A stretch of DNA of 36,876 nt from Pelagibius sp036570545 (lineage in GTDB: Bacteria > Pseudomonadota > Alphaproteobacteria > Kiloniellales > Kiloniellaceae), in the NCBI GenBank assembly GCA_036570545.1, contig DATCXZ010000102.1, positions 1 to 36,876 on the forward strand, given 5' to 3'. Position numbers and translations under genes: made by a program. Of the stretch, positions 9,219 to 17,013 are shown piece by piece; the stretch's first letter is position 1; each line of letters starts with the position of its first letter. The notes beneath the pieces are model-generated. The model was not told where the DNA came from. It did not search any database and was given only the letters and a program-made list of their open reading frames with translations.

Positions 9219-10198
9219 CCCGCAGCCGCTATCTGCCGGTCCTGCACGGGGCAGCGGCAGACCGCCCGGACGAGACGGATACCATCGTCACCGCGGAGGC
9301 CGTCTCGGCAGCCTTGCAGCGGCTCGGCTATGACAGCGAGATCCTGCACCTCGGCCTCGACCTTTCGGTCCTGACGCGGCTGACGGCCGCGCGCCCGGCG
9401 CTGGTGTTCAACCTGGTCGAGGCGCTGGACGGCGACTCCGCCCTCGCGCAGCTCGCTCCGGCCGCGTTCGATCACTTCGGCCTGCCCTACACCGGCAGCG
9501 GCCTCGCCGCCCACCACCTGACCCTCACCAAGACCGCGGCCAAGCGACTGCTGGACTCGGTAGGACTGCCGACACCGCGCTGGTCGAGCGACGGCAGCGG
9601 CTTTGCGGCGGGCGAGCAGGTGATCGTGAAGTCGGATACCGAGCACGCCTCGCTCGGCCTCGATGCGGCCTCCGTAGTGCCGGCGGCGGAAGCGCGGCGC
9701 GAGATCGCCGCCCGCCAGCAGCGCTTCGGCCGGCCGTTCTTCGCCGAGGCCTTCATCGACGGCCGCGAGTTCAATCTCTCCGTTCTGGAAACCGCCGGCG
9801 GCCCGCGCGTGCTGCCGGTCGCCGAGATCCTCTTCGTCGATTTCCCGCCCGGCCGACCGCGTATCGTCGACTACGAGGCGAAGTGGGCGCCGGAGAGCGA
9901 TGCCTACGCCAATACGCCGCGCCGCTTCGACCTGGCGGCGGACGATGCCGCGCTGGCGGCCGAGCTCAGCCGGCTCGCGCTGGACGCCTGGCACCTGTTC
10001 GGGCTCGCCGGCTATGCGCGCGTCGACTTCCGGGTCGACGCCGCCGGGCGGCCGACCATCCTCGAGGTCAATCTCAATCCCTGCCTCGCCCCCGACGCCG
10101 GCTTCGCCGCCGCCGCGGCGCGCGCCGGTCTTGACTACGACGCCGTCGTCAGCGGCATCGTCGCGGCCGCCAAGGGACGCCGCCGGGAAGCCGCCTGA
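9215..10198 (+). CDS. D-Ala-D-Ala ligase-like ATP-grasp enzyme 2
   Basis: This 327-residue second ATP-grasp protein shares the layout of its upstream neighbour but is clearly diverged: ALVFNLVEALDGDS in the N-terminal half, the short ATP-binding stretch VIVKSDTEHASLGLD (K139), the PFFAEAFIDGREFN strand, and the metal-binding ILEVNLNPCLAP with E284, N286 and N288. The active-site sequence NPCLAP replaces the usual NPGMT, pointing to a different specificity from both Ddl and the first ligase. It starts in an ATGA overlap with the preceding stop, so the pair is almost certainly translated together and may form a heteromer or act in sequence. The two probably arose by duplication. The substrate is unknown. 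Confidence 0.86.
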   Translation: MTRSRYLPVLHGAAADRPDETDTIVTAEAVSAALQRLGYDSEILHLGLDLSVLTRLTAARPALVFNLVEALDGDSALAQLAPAAFDHFGLPYTGSGLAAHHLTLTKTAAKRLLDSVGLPTPRWSSDGSGFAAGEQVIVKSDTEHASLGLDAASVVPAAEARREIAARQQRFGRPFFAEAFIDGREFNLSVLETAGGPRVLPVAEILFVDFPPGRPRIVDYEAKWAPESDAYANTPRRFDLAADDAALAAELSRLALDAWHLFGLAGYARVDFRVDAAGRPTILEVNLNPCLAPDAGFAAAAARAGLDYDAVVSGIVAAAKGRRREAA

Positions 10199-10231
10199 TT
10201 CCCGCAGCCTCGTGATGCCCGGAGCCCGTTG

Positions 10232-12517
10232 ATGCTGCGTATCCGCAAGATCTCCGACAGCCACACGCCGGCCAACCGCTCGGCGCTGGAGGAAGCGCAG
10301 GCTATCATCGGCGCCCAGTTTCCCGGCATGCCAGCGAGCGAGGTGGCGCGGCTGCCCGATCAGCTCAGAAACCCCTTCAAGCACCGCTTCGTCGCCAAGC
10401 TGCTGGTGGCCGAGGACGCGCGCGGCCACGTGAAGGCGCTGGCGCTGCTGCAGCACGACCCCGACCTCGCCTTCTCCTACCTGGAAGTGATCTCCGTGGC
10501 GCCGGGCGGACGCGCCGGCAGCGGCATCGGCGGCGCCCTCTACGACCGCGTTCGCGAAGAGGCCGAGGAACTTGGCGCTGCCGGCCTCTATTTCGAGTGC
10601 CTGCCGGACGATCCGGACAAGAGTCCGGACCCCAAGGTGCGCCGGCAGAACGCCCAGCGCCTGAAGTTCTACGAGCGCTACGGCGCCTTTCCGATCCACG
10701 GCATCGCCTACGATCTGCCGATCCGCCCCGGCGACACCGATATGCCCTATCTGGTGTTCGACGGCCTCGGCCGCCACGCACTGCCGCCGCCGCTGCGGCT
10801 GCGGCGCATCATCCGTGCCATCCTCGAGCGCAACTACGCCGCGGTCTGCCCGCCGGAGTACGTGGAGAAGGTGGTCGCTTCGGTGAAGCCGAACGGCTAC
10901 CGCCTGCGCGCGCCGCGCTATCTGAAGAGCGAGCAGATCGCCGCACCGCTGCCGGCGTCGGCCGGGCGCCCGCAGGTCGCCCTGGTGGTCAACGACAAGC
11001 ACGACATCCACCACGTGCACGATCGCGGCTATGTGGAGGCGCCGGTGCGGGTCGGCGCCATCCTCGGCGAGCTCGACAAGACCGACTTCTTCCGCCGGCT
11101 GCCGGTGCGCCGCTTCCCCGACCGCTTCATCCGCGAGGTGCACGACGCCGGCCTCGTCGACTATATTCAGCGCGCCTGCGCCGAGGCGCCGCTGAAGCGC
11201 TCGATCTATCCCTACGTCTTTCCGATCCGCAACCCGCAGCGCAAGCCGAAAGAGCGCTCGGTGCTGGCCGGCTACTGGTGCATCGATACCTTCACGCCGC
11301 TGAACCGCAACGCCTGGCCGGCCGCGCGCCAGGCCGTCGACTGCGCGCTGACGGCAGCGGAAGAGGTGCTGAACGGCGCGCCGCTCGCCTATGCCCTGGT
11401 GCGCCCGCCCGGCCACCATGCCGAGCGGCGCAGCTTCGGCGGCTTCTGCTACCTCAGCAATTCCGCGATCGCCGCCAACTTCCTGTCGCACTATGGCAGG
11501 GTGGCGATTCTCGATATCGACTATCACCACGGCAACGGACAGCAGGACATCTTCTACGAGCGCGACGACGTGCTGACGGTGTCGATCCACGGCGCGCCGG
11601 CCTTCGCCTACCCCTACTTCACCGGCTTCCGCACCGAGAGCGGGCGTGGCAAGGGCGCCGGCTACAACGTGAACATCCCGCTGCCGGAGAGCATCACGCC
11701 GGAGCAGTACCGCGATGCGCTGAGAGTGGCGCTCGCCCGCATCGAGCGACACGATCCGGCCCATCTCGTCGTCGCCTTCGGCCTCGACACCGCGCGCGGC
11801 GATCCGACCGGCACCTGGTCCAACCGGGCCGGCGACTTCCACCGTATCGGCGCCTTGATCGGCGCCGCCGGCTATCCCACCGTCGTGATCCAGGAAGGCG
11901 GCTATCGCATCCGCACCCTGGGCGTGAACGCGCGCCATTTCTTCAGCGGCCTCGTGGAGGGCGCGTCCCGCGACAAGCGCCCGGCGCGGCCGAAAGCCGG
12001 CACCAACGGCCGGTCCACCGCCAGAGGCGCCGCCGCCAGGGGGCAGGTCTGGCGCGAGGCGGTGAAGCCGGAGGATGCCGCGCGCGTGCGCGACCTGGTC
12101 GCGGCGACCGGCATGTTCAGCGCCGAAGAGATCGCCATCGCCGAGGAACTGGTGCAAGAGCGCGTCGCCAAGGGTCGCGCCTCAGGCTACGAGTTCGTGC
12201 TGCTGGAGGAGAACGGCAGCCTGCTCGGCTATGCCTGCTACGGCCCTATTCCCGGGTCGGTCACCAGCCACGACCTCTACTGGATCGCCGTGCATCCCGA
12301 CCGCCAGGGGCGCGGCTTCGGCCACCGGATCCTGGCCCGCGCCGAGGCCGCCATGCGCCGCGCCGGCGCTCAGCGCATCTACATCGACACCTCGACCAGC
12401 GAGCGCTATGCGCCGACGCGCGCCTTCTATGGGGCGGCGGGCTTCTCCTTGACCGCCGAGCTGCCGGACTTCTACCGCCCCGGCGACGGCAAGGCGATCT
12501 TCAGCAAGGCCTTGTGA
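10232..12517 (+). CDS. GNAT / acetylpolyamine-amidohydrolase-like / GNAT fusion protein
   Basis: This 761-residue protein holds three domains. Residues about 1-190 are a GNAT acetyltransferase (VAPGGRAGSGIGGALYDRV, the acetyl-CoA loop). Residues about 240-600 are a class II/APAH-type zinc deacetylase: GHHAERR with H395-H396, DIDYHHGNGQQDIFY with predicted zinc ligands D430 and H432, GLDTARGDPTG with third ligand D519, and QEGGY with catalytic Y558. All key residues are intact. Residues about 625-761 form a second GNAT (HPDRQGRGFGHRILARAE). A basic Lys/Arg/Gly linker at about 600-622 separates the last two. The ATG at 10232 follows GGAG. The gene follows the ATP-grasp pair by 33 bases. Carrying acetylating and deacetylating domains together is unusual; the likely substrate is a lysine- or polyamine-like amine made by this cluster. 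Confidence 0.9.
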   Translation: MLRIRKISDSHTPANRSALEEAQAIIGAQFPGMPASEVARLPDQLRNPFKHRFVAKLLVAEDARGHVKALALLQHDPDLAFSYLEVISVAPGGRAGSGIGGALYDRVREEAEELGAAGLYFECLPDDPDKSPDPKVRRQNAQRLKFYERYGAFPIHGIAYDLPIRPGDTDMPYLVFDGLGRHALPPPLRLRRIIRAILERNYAAVCPPEYVEKVVASVKPNGYRLRAPRYLKSEQIAAPLPASAGRPQVALVVNDKHDIHHVHDRGYVEAPVRVGAILGELDKTDFFRRLPVRRFPDRFIREVHDAGLVDYIQRACAEAPLKRSIYPYVFPIRNPQRKPKERSVLAGYWCIDTFTPLNRNAWPAARQAVDCALTAAEEVLNGAPLAYALVRPPGHHAERRSFGGFCYLSNSAIAANFLSHYGRVAILDIDYHHGNGQQDIFYERDDVLTVSIHGAPAFAYPYFTGFRTESGRGKGAGYNVNIPLPESITPEQYRDALRVALARIERHDPAHLVVAFGLDTARGDPTGTWSNRAGDFHRIGALIGAAGYPTVVIQEGGYRIRTLGVNARHFFSGLVEGASRDKRPARPKAGTNGRSTARGAAARGQVWREAVKPEDAARVRDLVAATGMFSAEEIAIAEELVQERVAKGRASGYEFVLLEENGSLLGYACYGPIPGSVTSHDLYWIAVHPDRQGRGFGHRILARAEAAMRRAGAQRIYIDTSTSERYAPTRAFYGAAGFSLTAELPDFYRPGDGKAIFSKAL

Positions 12518-12673
12518 GCAACAAGGGTCGCTGACCAGCGCGGCAGCGGCCGGCCGGTGCCTTCATCGACTTCATGAGGAAAGCGAGCCGGCATAGGCTG
12601 TGGGTTTAGTCACGGCGCGATTCCTCGCCTTTCGGGAAACTGTCCTGTCGCGGCGATGAGTCGGAAGCGGCGC

Positions 12674-12790
12674 CTACGGTTGAGGCCGGTTCCAGACGAG
12701 TGCCTTCATCGAGCGCCAGAGCCGGCGCAGGCCGCGCGAAGTCGTCACCAGATGGAGCACCTCGGCATAGCCTTCCAGGTAGAAGTGCAT
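12674..12790 (-). CDS. Small 38-residue basic protein, unrecognised
   Basis: The product begins MHFYLEGYAEVLHLVTTSRG and ends with a basic, Trp-containing half (LRRLWRSMKALVWNRPQP). The ATG at 12790 is preceded by AAAGGAGAT with 7 bases between, one of the best ribosome binding sites in the window, which is the main reason to call it. The sequence could form an amphipathic helix. It lies divergent to the BTAD-TPR regulator, 56 bases apart, so the two may share a control region. The function is unknown. I do not recognise the family; it does not look like DUF1127. Confidence 0.6.
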   Translation of the reverse strand: MHFYLEGYAEVLHLVTTSRGLRRLWRSMKALVWNRPQP

Positions 12791-12846
12791 CACGATAATC
12801 TCCTTTGGCGATCGAGTGCGGACATTGGTATCTGCGAGGATCGAGC

Positions 12847-15111
12847 ATGGCGGCACTGCGTAAATCTGCGGTCATGGGGAGCAGAAAAACTCCGTTAATT
12901 CGGGCCGCAGGCGCATCAGGGGTAATGCCTTCGGGGATGCAGGGAGCGGGCGAGGATCGCCGCAGCGCCATCGCCATCTCCCTGCTCGGCCGCCTGCAGG
13001 TTCGCGACGCCGACGGCGCCGAGATAGCGATCTCCGGCTACAAGGCGCGGGCACTGCTCGGCTATCTGGCTGTCTCGCTCGGCAACGCGATTCCGCGCTC
13101 CCATCTGGCGACGATGCTGTGGGGCGGCCGTAGCGACCGGCAGGCCCGTGACAGCCTCAAGCAGGCGGTCTGGCACCTGCGCCGCAATCTGACCTGCAAC
13201 GGCACAGACGCCATCGTCTCCGACCGCCAGTCGGTGAAGCTCGCCGACAGCGGTTTCGTCGTCGTCGACGCCGTCGAATTCCACAAACTGCTGGAAGAAG
13301 GCACCCCGCAGGGCATCGACCGCGCCATCGACCTCTACCGCGGCGATCTGCTGGAGGGGATCGAGGCGACCGACCCCAGTTTCGAGGAGTGGCTGCTGAT
13401 GGAGCGGCAAAGGCTGCGCCATCTGGCGACGGAAGCCATGGCCGGCGCCCTGTCGCGCTCGCTGTCCACCCGCGAGCGCGAGCGCGGTGCCACCATCGCG
13501 CGGCAGCTTCTGCTGCTCGACCCTCACCACGAGAAAGCCTGCCGCACGCTCATGCAGATTCTCGCCGACCGCGGCCAGTCGACTGCCGCGCTCGGCGTCT
13601 ATGAAGCGCTGCGGCGCCGGCTGTCCCACGACCTCGGCGTAAAGCCGGAGCCGGCGACGCTCGCCGCTTACGAGGCGATCAGGCGCCGCCGCGACGGGGC
13701 CGACGGCCCGGCCGACGGAAGCGCGATGGATGCGGCAGCCACGGTCGAGGCAGCGCAGCCGGCCGCCTCCGAGGCTGCGCCCGCGGACGCTGCAGGGATG
13801 CCCTCTGTCGCCGTGCTGCCCTTCGTCAACATCGGTGGCGACCCGGAGCAGGAATACTTCGCCGCCGGACTGACGGAGGACGTCATCACCGACCTGTCGC
13901 AGCTTTCGGGGCTGCTGACCGTGGTCCACCGCGGCGTGCAGAATGGGCACGAGCGCTCCTCGCCGCAGGAAGCCGCGCGCAGCCTGAGGACGACCTACGT
14001 TCTGGAAGGCAGTGTGCGCAAGCTTGGCGCGCGCGTCAGGGTCACCGCTCAGCTATTGGACGGCGCGACGGCGATCTGTGCCTGGGCACGGCACTACGAT
14101 CGCGACGTCCGCGACATCTTCGCGCTGCAGGAGGCGCTATCGCGCGATATTGCCGAGGCGCTTCGGCTGAACCTGCTGCCGGGTGAGCTGGAGACTCTCG
14201 CCGAGCGCCCGACTGCCAGCGTCGAGGCCTACCAGCTCTATCTGCTCGGCCGCTCGTTCTACCTGCGCGGCTGCGACAAGCGCAGCCTGCGCATCGCCCA
14301 CGACGTGTTCACCAAGGCAACCGACATCGATCCGCTCTATGCTCAGGCGCATGCCGCGCGGGCCACCTGCGAGACCACGCTCTGCGGCAACGACCCCGCG
14401 GTTGCTCCCGCCGACATGCTGGCCACCGCGGAGCGTGCGATCGCGCTGGCGCCGGGGCTGGGCGAGGCTCACGCCGCCAAAGGCCTCGCGCTCTATGTCC
14501 TCGGGCGCTACAGCGAAGCGCTCGGCCTCTTCGATCACGCGATGCGGCTCGATCCGGCGCTGTTCGAGGCCCACTTCTTCAAGGCGCGGTGCTGCCGACT
14601 GATCGGCCAGCGCGAGCCGGCGCTGGTGCTGTTCGAGAACGCGATCGAGCTGCGGCCCCACGACTACCGCTGCACCGGTCTGCTGGCCGAAGAATACAGC
14701 GCGCTCGGCTTCGACCGCGAATTCCGCTCGGCCGCCTCCCGCTCGCTGCGTCAGGTAACCGACGAGGTGAGGTGTCACCCGGAGGACGCCGACGCCTGGG
14801 CCTTCGGCAGCACCCTGCTGGTGGAGCTGGGCGAGCGCCTGCGCGGCGAGGAATGGGCGAACCGCGCCGTCATCATCGGGCCCGACGACTATCTCGTGCA
14901 CTACAATGTCAGCCGCACCCATGCGCTGCTCGGCAACGCCGACCTTGGGTTCGAATGGCTCGAGCGCGCGCTGGGTGCGCTTCCCGTGTTCCGCCGGCGC
15001 CTGCTCGCCTGGATGCCATTGGACCAGGCGCTCGATCCCCTGCGCGGCGATAGCCGCTTCGCAGAGCTGGTGGCTGCCGCCTCGGCCGACTGCAGAGGCG
15101 GCATCCAATGA
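12847..15111 (+). CDS. BTAD-domain transcriptional regulator with TolB-like and TPR modules
   Basis: This 754-residue protein starts with an OmpR-type winged-helix segment (LLGRLQVRDADG to LKQAVWHLRRNL, residues about 42-120). A bacterial transcriptional activation domain follows (LYRGDLLEGIE to LGVKPEPATLAAYEAIRR, about 150-280), then an Ala-rich linker. Next is a TolB/FlgO-like module (PSVAVLPFVNIGGDPEQEYF, about 320-440), and then tetratricopeptide repeats to the end. This layout is common in proteobacterial regulators often labelled adenylate-cyclase-like, but no cyclase domain is present. I use the ATG at 12847 because it follows GAGGATCGAGC; a TTG at 12805 would add residues overlapping the divergent promoter region. 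Its target is unknown. Its proximity to the ligase cluster, on the same strand, makes that cluster a possible target. Confidence 0.85.
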   Translation: MAALRKSAVMGSRKTPLIRAAGASGVMPSGMQGAGEDRRSAIAISLLGRLQVRDADGAEIAISGYKARALLGYLAVSLGNAIPRSHLATMLWGGRSDRQARDSLKQAVWHLRRNLTCNGTDAIVSDRQSVKLADSGFVVVDAVEFHKLLEEGTPQGIDRAIDLYRGDLLEGIEATDPSFEEWLLMERQRLRHLATEAMAGALSRSLSTRERERGATIARQLLLLDPHHEKACRTLMQILADRGQSTAALGVYEALRRRLSHDLGVKPEPATLAAYEAIRRRRDGADGPADGSAMDAAATVEAAQPAASEAAPADAAGMPSVAVLPFVNIGGDPEQEYFAAGLTEDVITDLSQLSGLLTVVHRGVQNGHERSSPQEAARSLRTTYVLEGSVRKLGARVRVTAQLLDGATAICAWARHYDRDVRDIFALQEALSRDIAEALRLNLLPGELETLAERPTASVEAYQLYLLGRSFYLRGCDKRSLRIAHDVFTKATDIDPLYAQAHAARATCETTLCGNDPAVAPADMLATAERAIALAPGLGEAHAAKGLALYVLGRYSEALGLFDHAMRLDPALFEAHFFKARCCRLIGQREPALVLFENAIELRPHDYRCTGLLAEEYSALGFDREFRSAASRSLRQVTDEVRCHPEDADAWAFGSTLLVELGERLRGEEWANRAVIIGPDDYLVHYNVSRTHALLGNADLGFEWLERALGALPVFRRRLLAWMPLDQALDPLRGDSRFAELVAAASADCRGGIQ

Positions 15112-15123
15112 CGCGCCGAGCGG

Positions 15124-16329
15124 CTACGCGCTCAGCGCTTCGGCTAGATCCTCGATGATGTCGGCGGGGTCCTCGAGGCCGACCGAAAGGCGCAGCAGGC
15201 CGTCGCCGATGCCGAGTGCGGCGCGATCCTCCGGCTGCAGACGCTGGTGCGTCGTCGTCGCCGGATGGGTGACGAGGCTCTTGGAGTCGCCGAGATTGTT
15301 GGAGATGTCGATAAGGCGAAGCGCGTTCATCACGCGAAACGCGCGCGCCTTTCCGCCGGCGACCTCGAAGGCCACCAGCGTGCTGCCGCCCTGCATCTGG
15401 CGCTTCGCCAGCGCCGCCTGCGGGTGGCTCGGCAGGCCTGGGTAGAGCACCTTGGTGACACTGTCCTGGCTCTCCAGGAACTGCGCCACCGCCAGCGCAT
15501 TGGCGCAGTGGCGCTCGACGCGCAGCTCGAGGGTCTCCAGGCCCTTCACCATGACCCAGGCATTGAAAGGGCTGAGCGTCGGGCCGGTGTGGCGGTAGAA
15601 CATCTGCAGGTGGTCCTTCACGAAGGACTCGCTGCAGAGGATGGCGCCGCCCATGGTACGGCCCTGGCCATCGATGTGCTTGGTGGCCGAGTAGACCACA
15701 ACGTCGGCGCCGAGCGCGAGCGGTCGCTGCAGCAGCGGCGTGGCGAAGACGTTGTCGACCACGACCTTTGCGCCGGCCGCGTGGGCGATCTCGCTCACCG
15801 CGGCTATGTCGATGATCTCCAGCGTCGGATTGGACGGCGTCTCCAGGAACACCGCCTGGGCCCCTGGCGCCAGCGCCTCTTTCCAGGCGCCGAGGTCGGT
15901 GCCGTCGATCAGCCGGGTCTCGATGCCGAAGCGCGGCAGCAGCTCGGCAACGATGTAGAGGCAGGAGCCGAAGAGGGCGCGCGAGGCGACCACGCGGTCG
16001 CCAGCCTTGAGCTGCGCCATCAGCGAGGCGAAGACCGCGCCCATCCCGCTGGCGGTCGACATGCAGACCTCGGCGCCTTCCAGCAGGCGCAGGCGCTCCT
16101 CGAACATTGCCACCGTCGGGTTGGCGTAGCGCGAGTACTGGTAGCGCTTCTTTTCGCCCTTGAAGGCCGCCTCGGCCTCTTCCGCCGACTCGTAAACGTA
16201 GCCGGAGGTCAGATAGAGCGCCTCGCTCGTCTCGTCGAAGCCGCTCCGCGCGAGGCCACCGCGCACCATCGCGGTCTGCGCTCGCCAGCGCCTGGTCGTG
16301 CTGTCGCTGTCCTTTGGCATCTTGCCCAT
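15124..16329 (-). CDS. metZ: O-succinylhomoserine sulfhydrylase
   Basis: This 401-residue PLP enzyme of the Cys/Met metabolism family makes homocysteine from O-succinylhomoserine and sulfide. The cofactor lysine is K217 in YSATKHIDGQGR, and the family segments YQYSRYANPT, TASGMGAVFAS and SLVTHPATTTH are present. The length and the IDGQGRTMGG signature favour MetZ over cystathionine gamma-synthase or MetY. The ATG at 16329 is preceded by GGCGGGAGGGGAG. No SAM-II riboswitch, often found before alphaproteobacterial metZ or metA, is visible in the 91 bases separating it from the upstream rhodanese gene, so the two probably share a transcript. It converges on the BTAD regulator with a 12-base gap. 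Confidence 0.93.
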   Translation of the reverse strand: MGKMPKDSDSTTRRWRAQTAMVRGGLARSGFDETSEALYLTSGYVYESAEEAEAAFKGEKKRYQYSRYANPTVAMFEERLRLLEGAEVCMSTASGMGAVFASLMAQLKAGDRVVASRALFGSCLYIVAELLPRFGIETRLIDGTDLGAWKEALAPGAQAVFLETPSNPTLEIIDIAAVSEIAHAAGAKVVVDNVFATPLLQRPLALGADVVVYSATKHIDGQGRTMGGAILCSESFVKDHLQMFYRHTGPTLSPFNAWVMVKGLETLELRVERHCANALAVAQFLESQDSVTKVLYPGLPSHPQAALAKRQMQGGSTLVAFEVAGGKARAFRVMNALRLIDISNNLGDSKSLVTHPATTTHQRLQPEDRAALGIGDGLLRLSVGLEDPADIIEDLAEALSA

Positions 16330-16420
16330 CTCCCCTCCCGCCGAACGTTCTTCCGCCCGGCGGCCCTAGCGCCGCGCCTTAGCCACGCCCTCTTAGCTTC
16401 GGCCTCTTAGTTCCGGCCGG

Positions 16421-16843
16421 TCACCCCTGGGCCCACGGCAGACCGGCGGCCTTCCAGCCACCGACGCTGCCGCGGTGCATCTCGCTGTCGCGGTCGCCCT
16501 CGAAGCCCTCGGCCACGTTGTAGCACGGCCCGAAGCCCGCTGCCGTCAGCGCAAGGGCGGCCGCCCGCGAGCGGGCGCCGGAGCGGCACAGCAGCAACAC
16601 CGGCTGATCCTTGCCGATACCCTTGGCCTCGACCTCGGCCACGAAGTTCTCGTTGCGCGCCATCGTGGGATAGGCCTGCCAGGAGATGCACAGCGCCTCC
16701 TTGCCAATGCCGTCCAGCCGCGGCACGCCCACGAAGCCCCATTCCGGCGCGGTGCGCACGTCGACCAGCACCGCCTTGGGCTCCTTCTCCAACAGCGCCC
16801 AGGCCTCCGCCGGGCGCAGGTCGCCTGCATAGCCTTCGCTCAT
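16421..16843 (-). CDS. Rhodanese-like sulfurtransferase
   Basis: This 140-residue single-domain rhodanese has the active-site loop LLLCRSGARSRAAA with catalytic C86. The N-terminal VLVDVRTAPEWGFVGVP signature fits the family. It transfers sulfane sulfur to an acceptor, probably in the cytoplasm since no signal peptide is present. The ATG at 16843 is preceded by AGGAGG. It lies directly upstream of metZ on the same strand. That pairing suggests it delivers or recycles reduced sulfur for homocysteine synthesis, but this is inferred from position only. The final residues after the loop (GSVGGWKAAGLPW) are typical of rhodaneses that end shortly after the catalytic domain. Confidence 0.9.
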   Translation of the reverse strand: MSEGYAGDLRPAEAWALLEKEPKAVLVDVRTAPEWGFVGVPRLDGIGKEALCISWQAYPTMARNENFVAEVEAKGIGKDQPVLLLCRSGARSRAAALALTAAGFGPCYNVAEGFEGDRDSEMHRGSVGGWKAAGLPWAQG

Positions 16844-16868
16844 CTCGTCGCCTCCTGCTCGCCGCCCG

Positions 16869-16897
16869 CCCCCAGACGGCCCACCCCCAGACGGCCC
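16869..16897. repeat. Short tandem duplication upstream of the rhodanese gene
   Basis: CCCCCAGACGGCCC occurs twice with one base between (period 15), 26 bases before the rhodanese start. A degenerate third unit (CTCCCTGACGACC) may follow. It is too short to assign a role; it may be simple slippage in the leader. Confidence 0.6.
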
Positions 16898-16981
16898 GCT
16901 CCCTGACGACCACCCCCTGCACCGGCCGTCAAGGGGCGGAGTTTAGGCCGGGCAACGCCAGACGCAACCCGCTTGTTCGCA

Positions 16982-17008
16982 GGCGGCGGCAGCCGAATCG
17001 CCGCCGCC
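16982..17008. terminator. GC-rich hairpin just after the solute-binding protein gene
   Basis: GGCGGCGG and CGCCGCCGCC flank a short loop, forming a strong hairpin a few bases beyond the minus-strand stop at 17014. There is no T-tract, so it could be a processing or stabilising hairpin rather than an intrinsic terminator. Confidence 0.35.
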
Positions 17009-17013
17009 GGCCC

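Noticed and set aside
9122..12157. A 1011-codon open frame on the minus strand opposite the ligase and fusion genes
   Set aside because: It is rich in Arg, Ala, Gly and Val with no domain signal, and lies opposite three well-supported genes; long antisense frames are expected in GC-rich DNA.
12656..12898. An 80-codon plus-strand frame overlapping the small minus-strand ORF
   Set aside because: No ribosome binding site, strongly basic antisense-like composition, and it overlaps the regulator start.
16330..16420. A SAM-II riboswitch before metZ
   Set aside because: The characteristic conserved pseudoknot sequence could not be found in the short leader.
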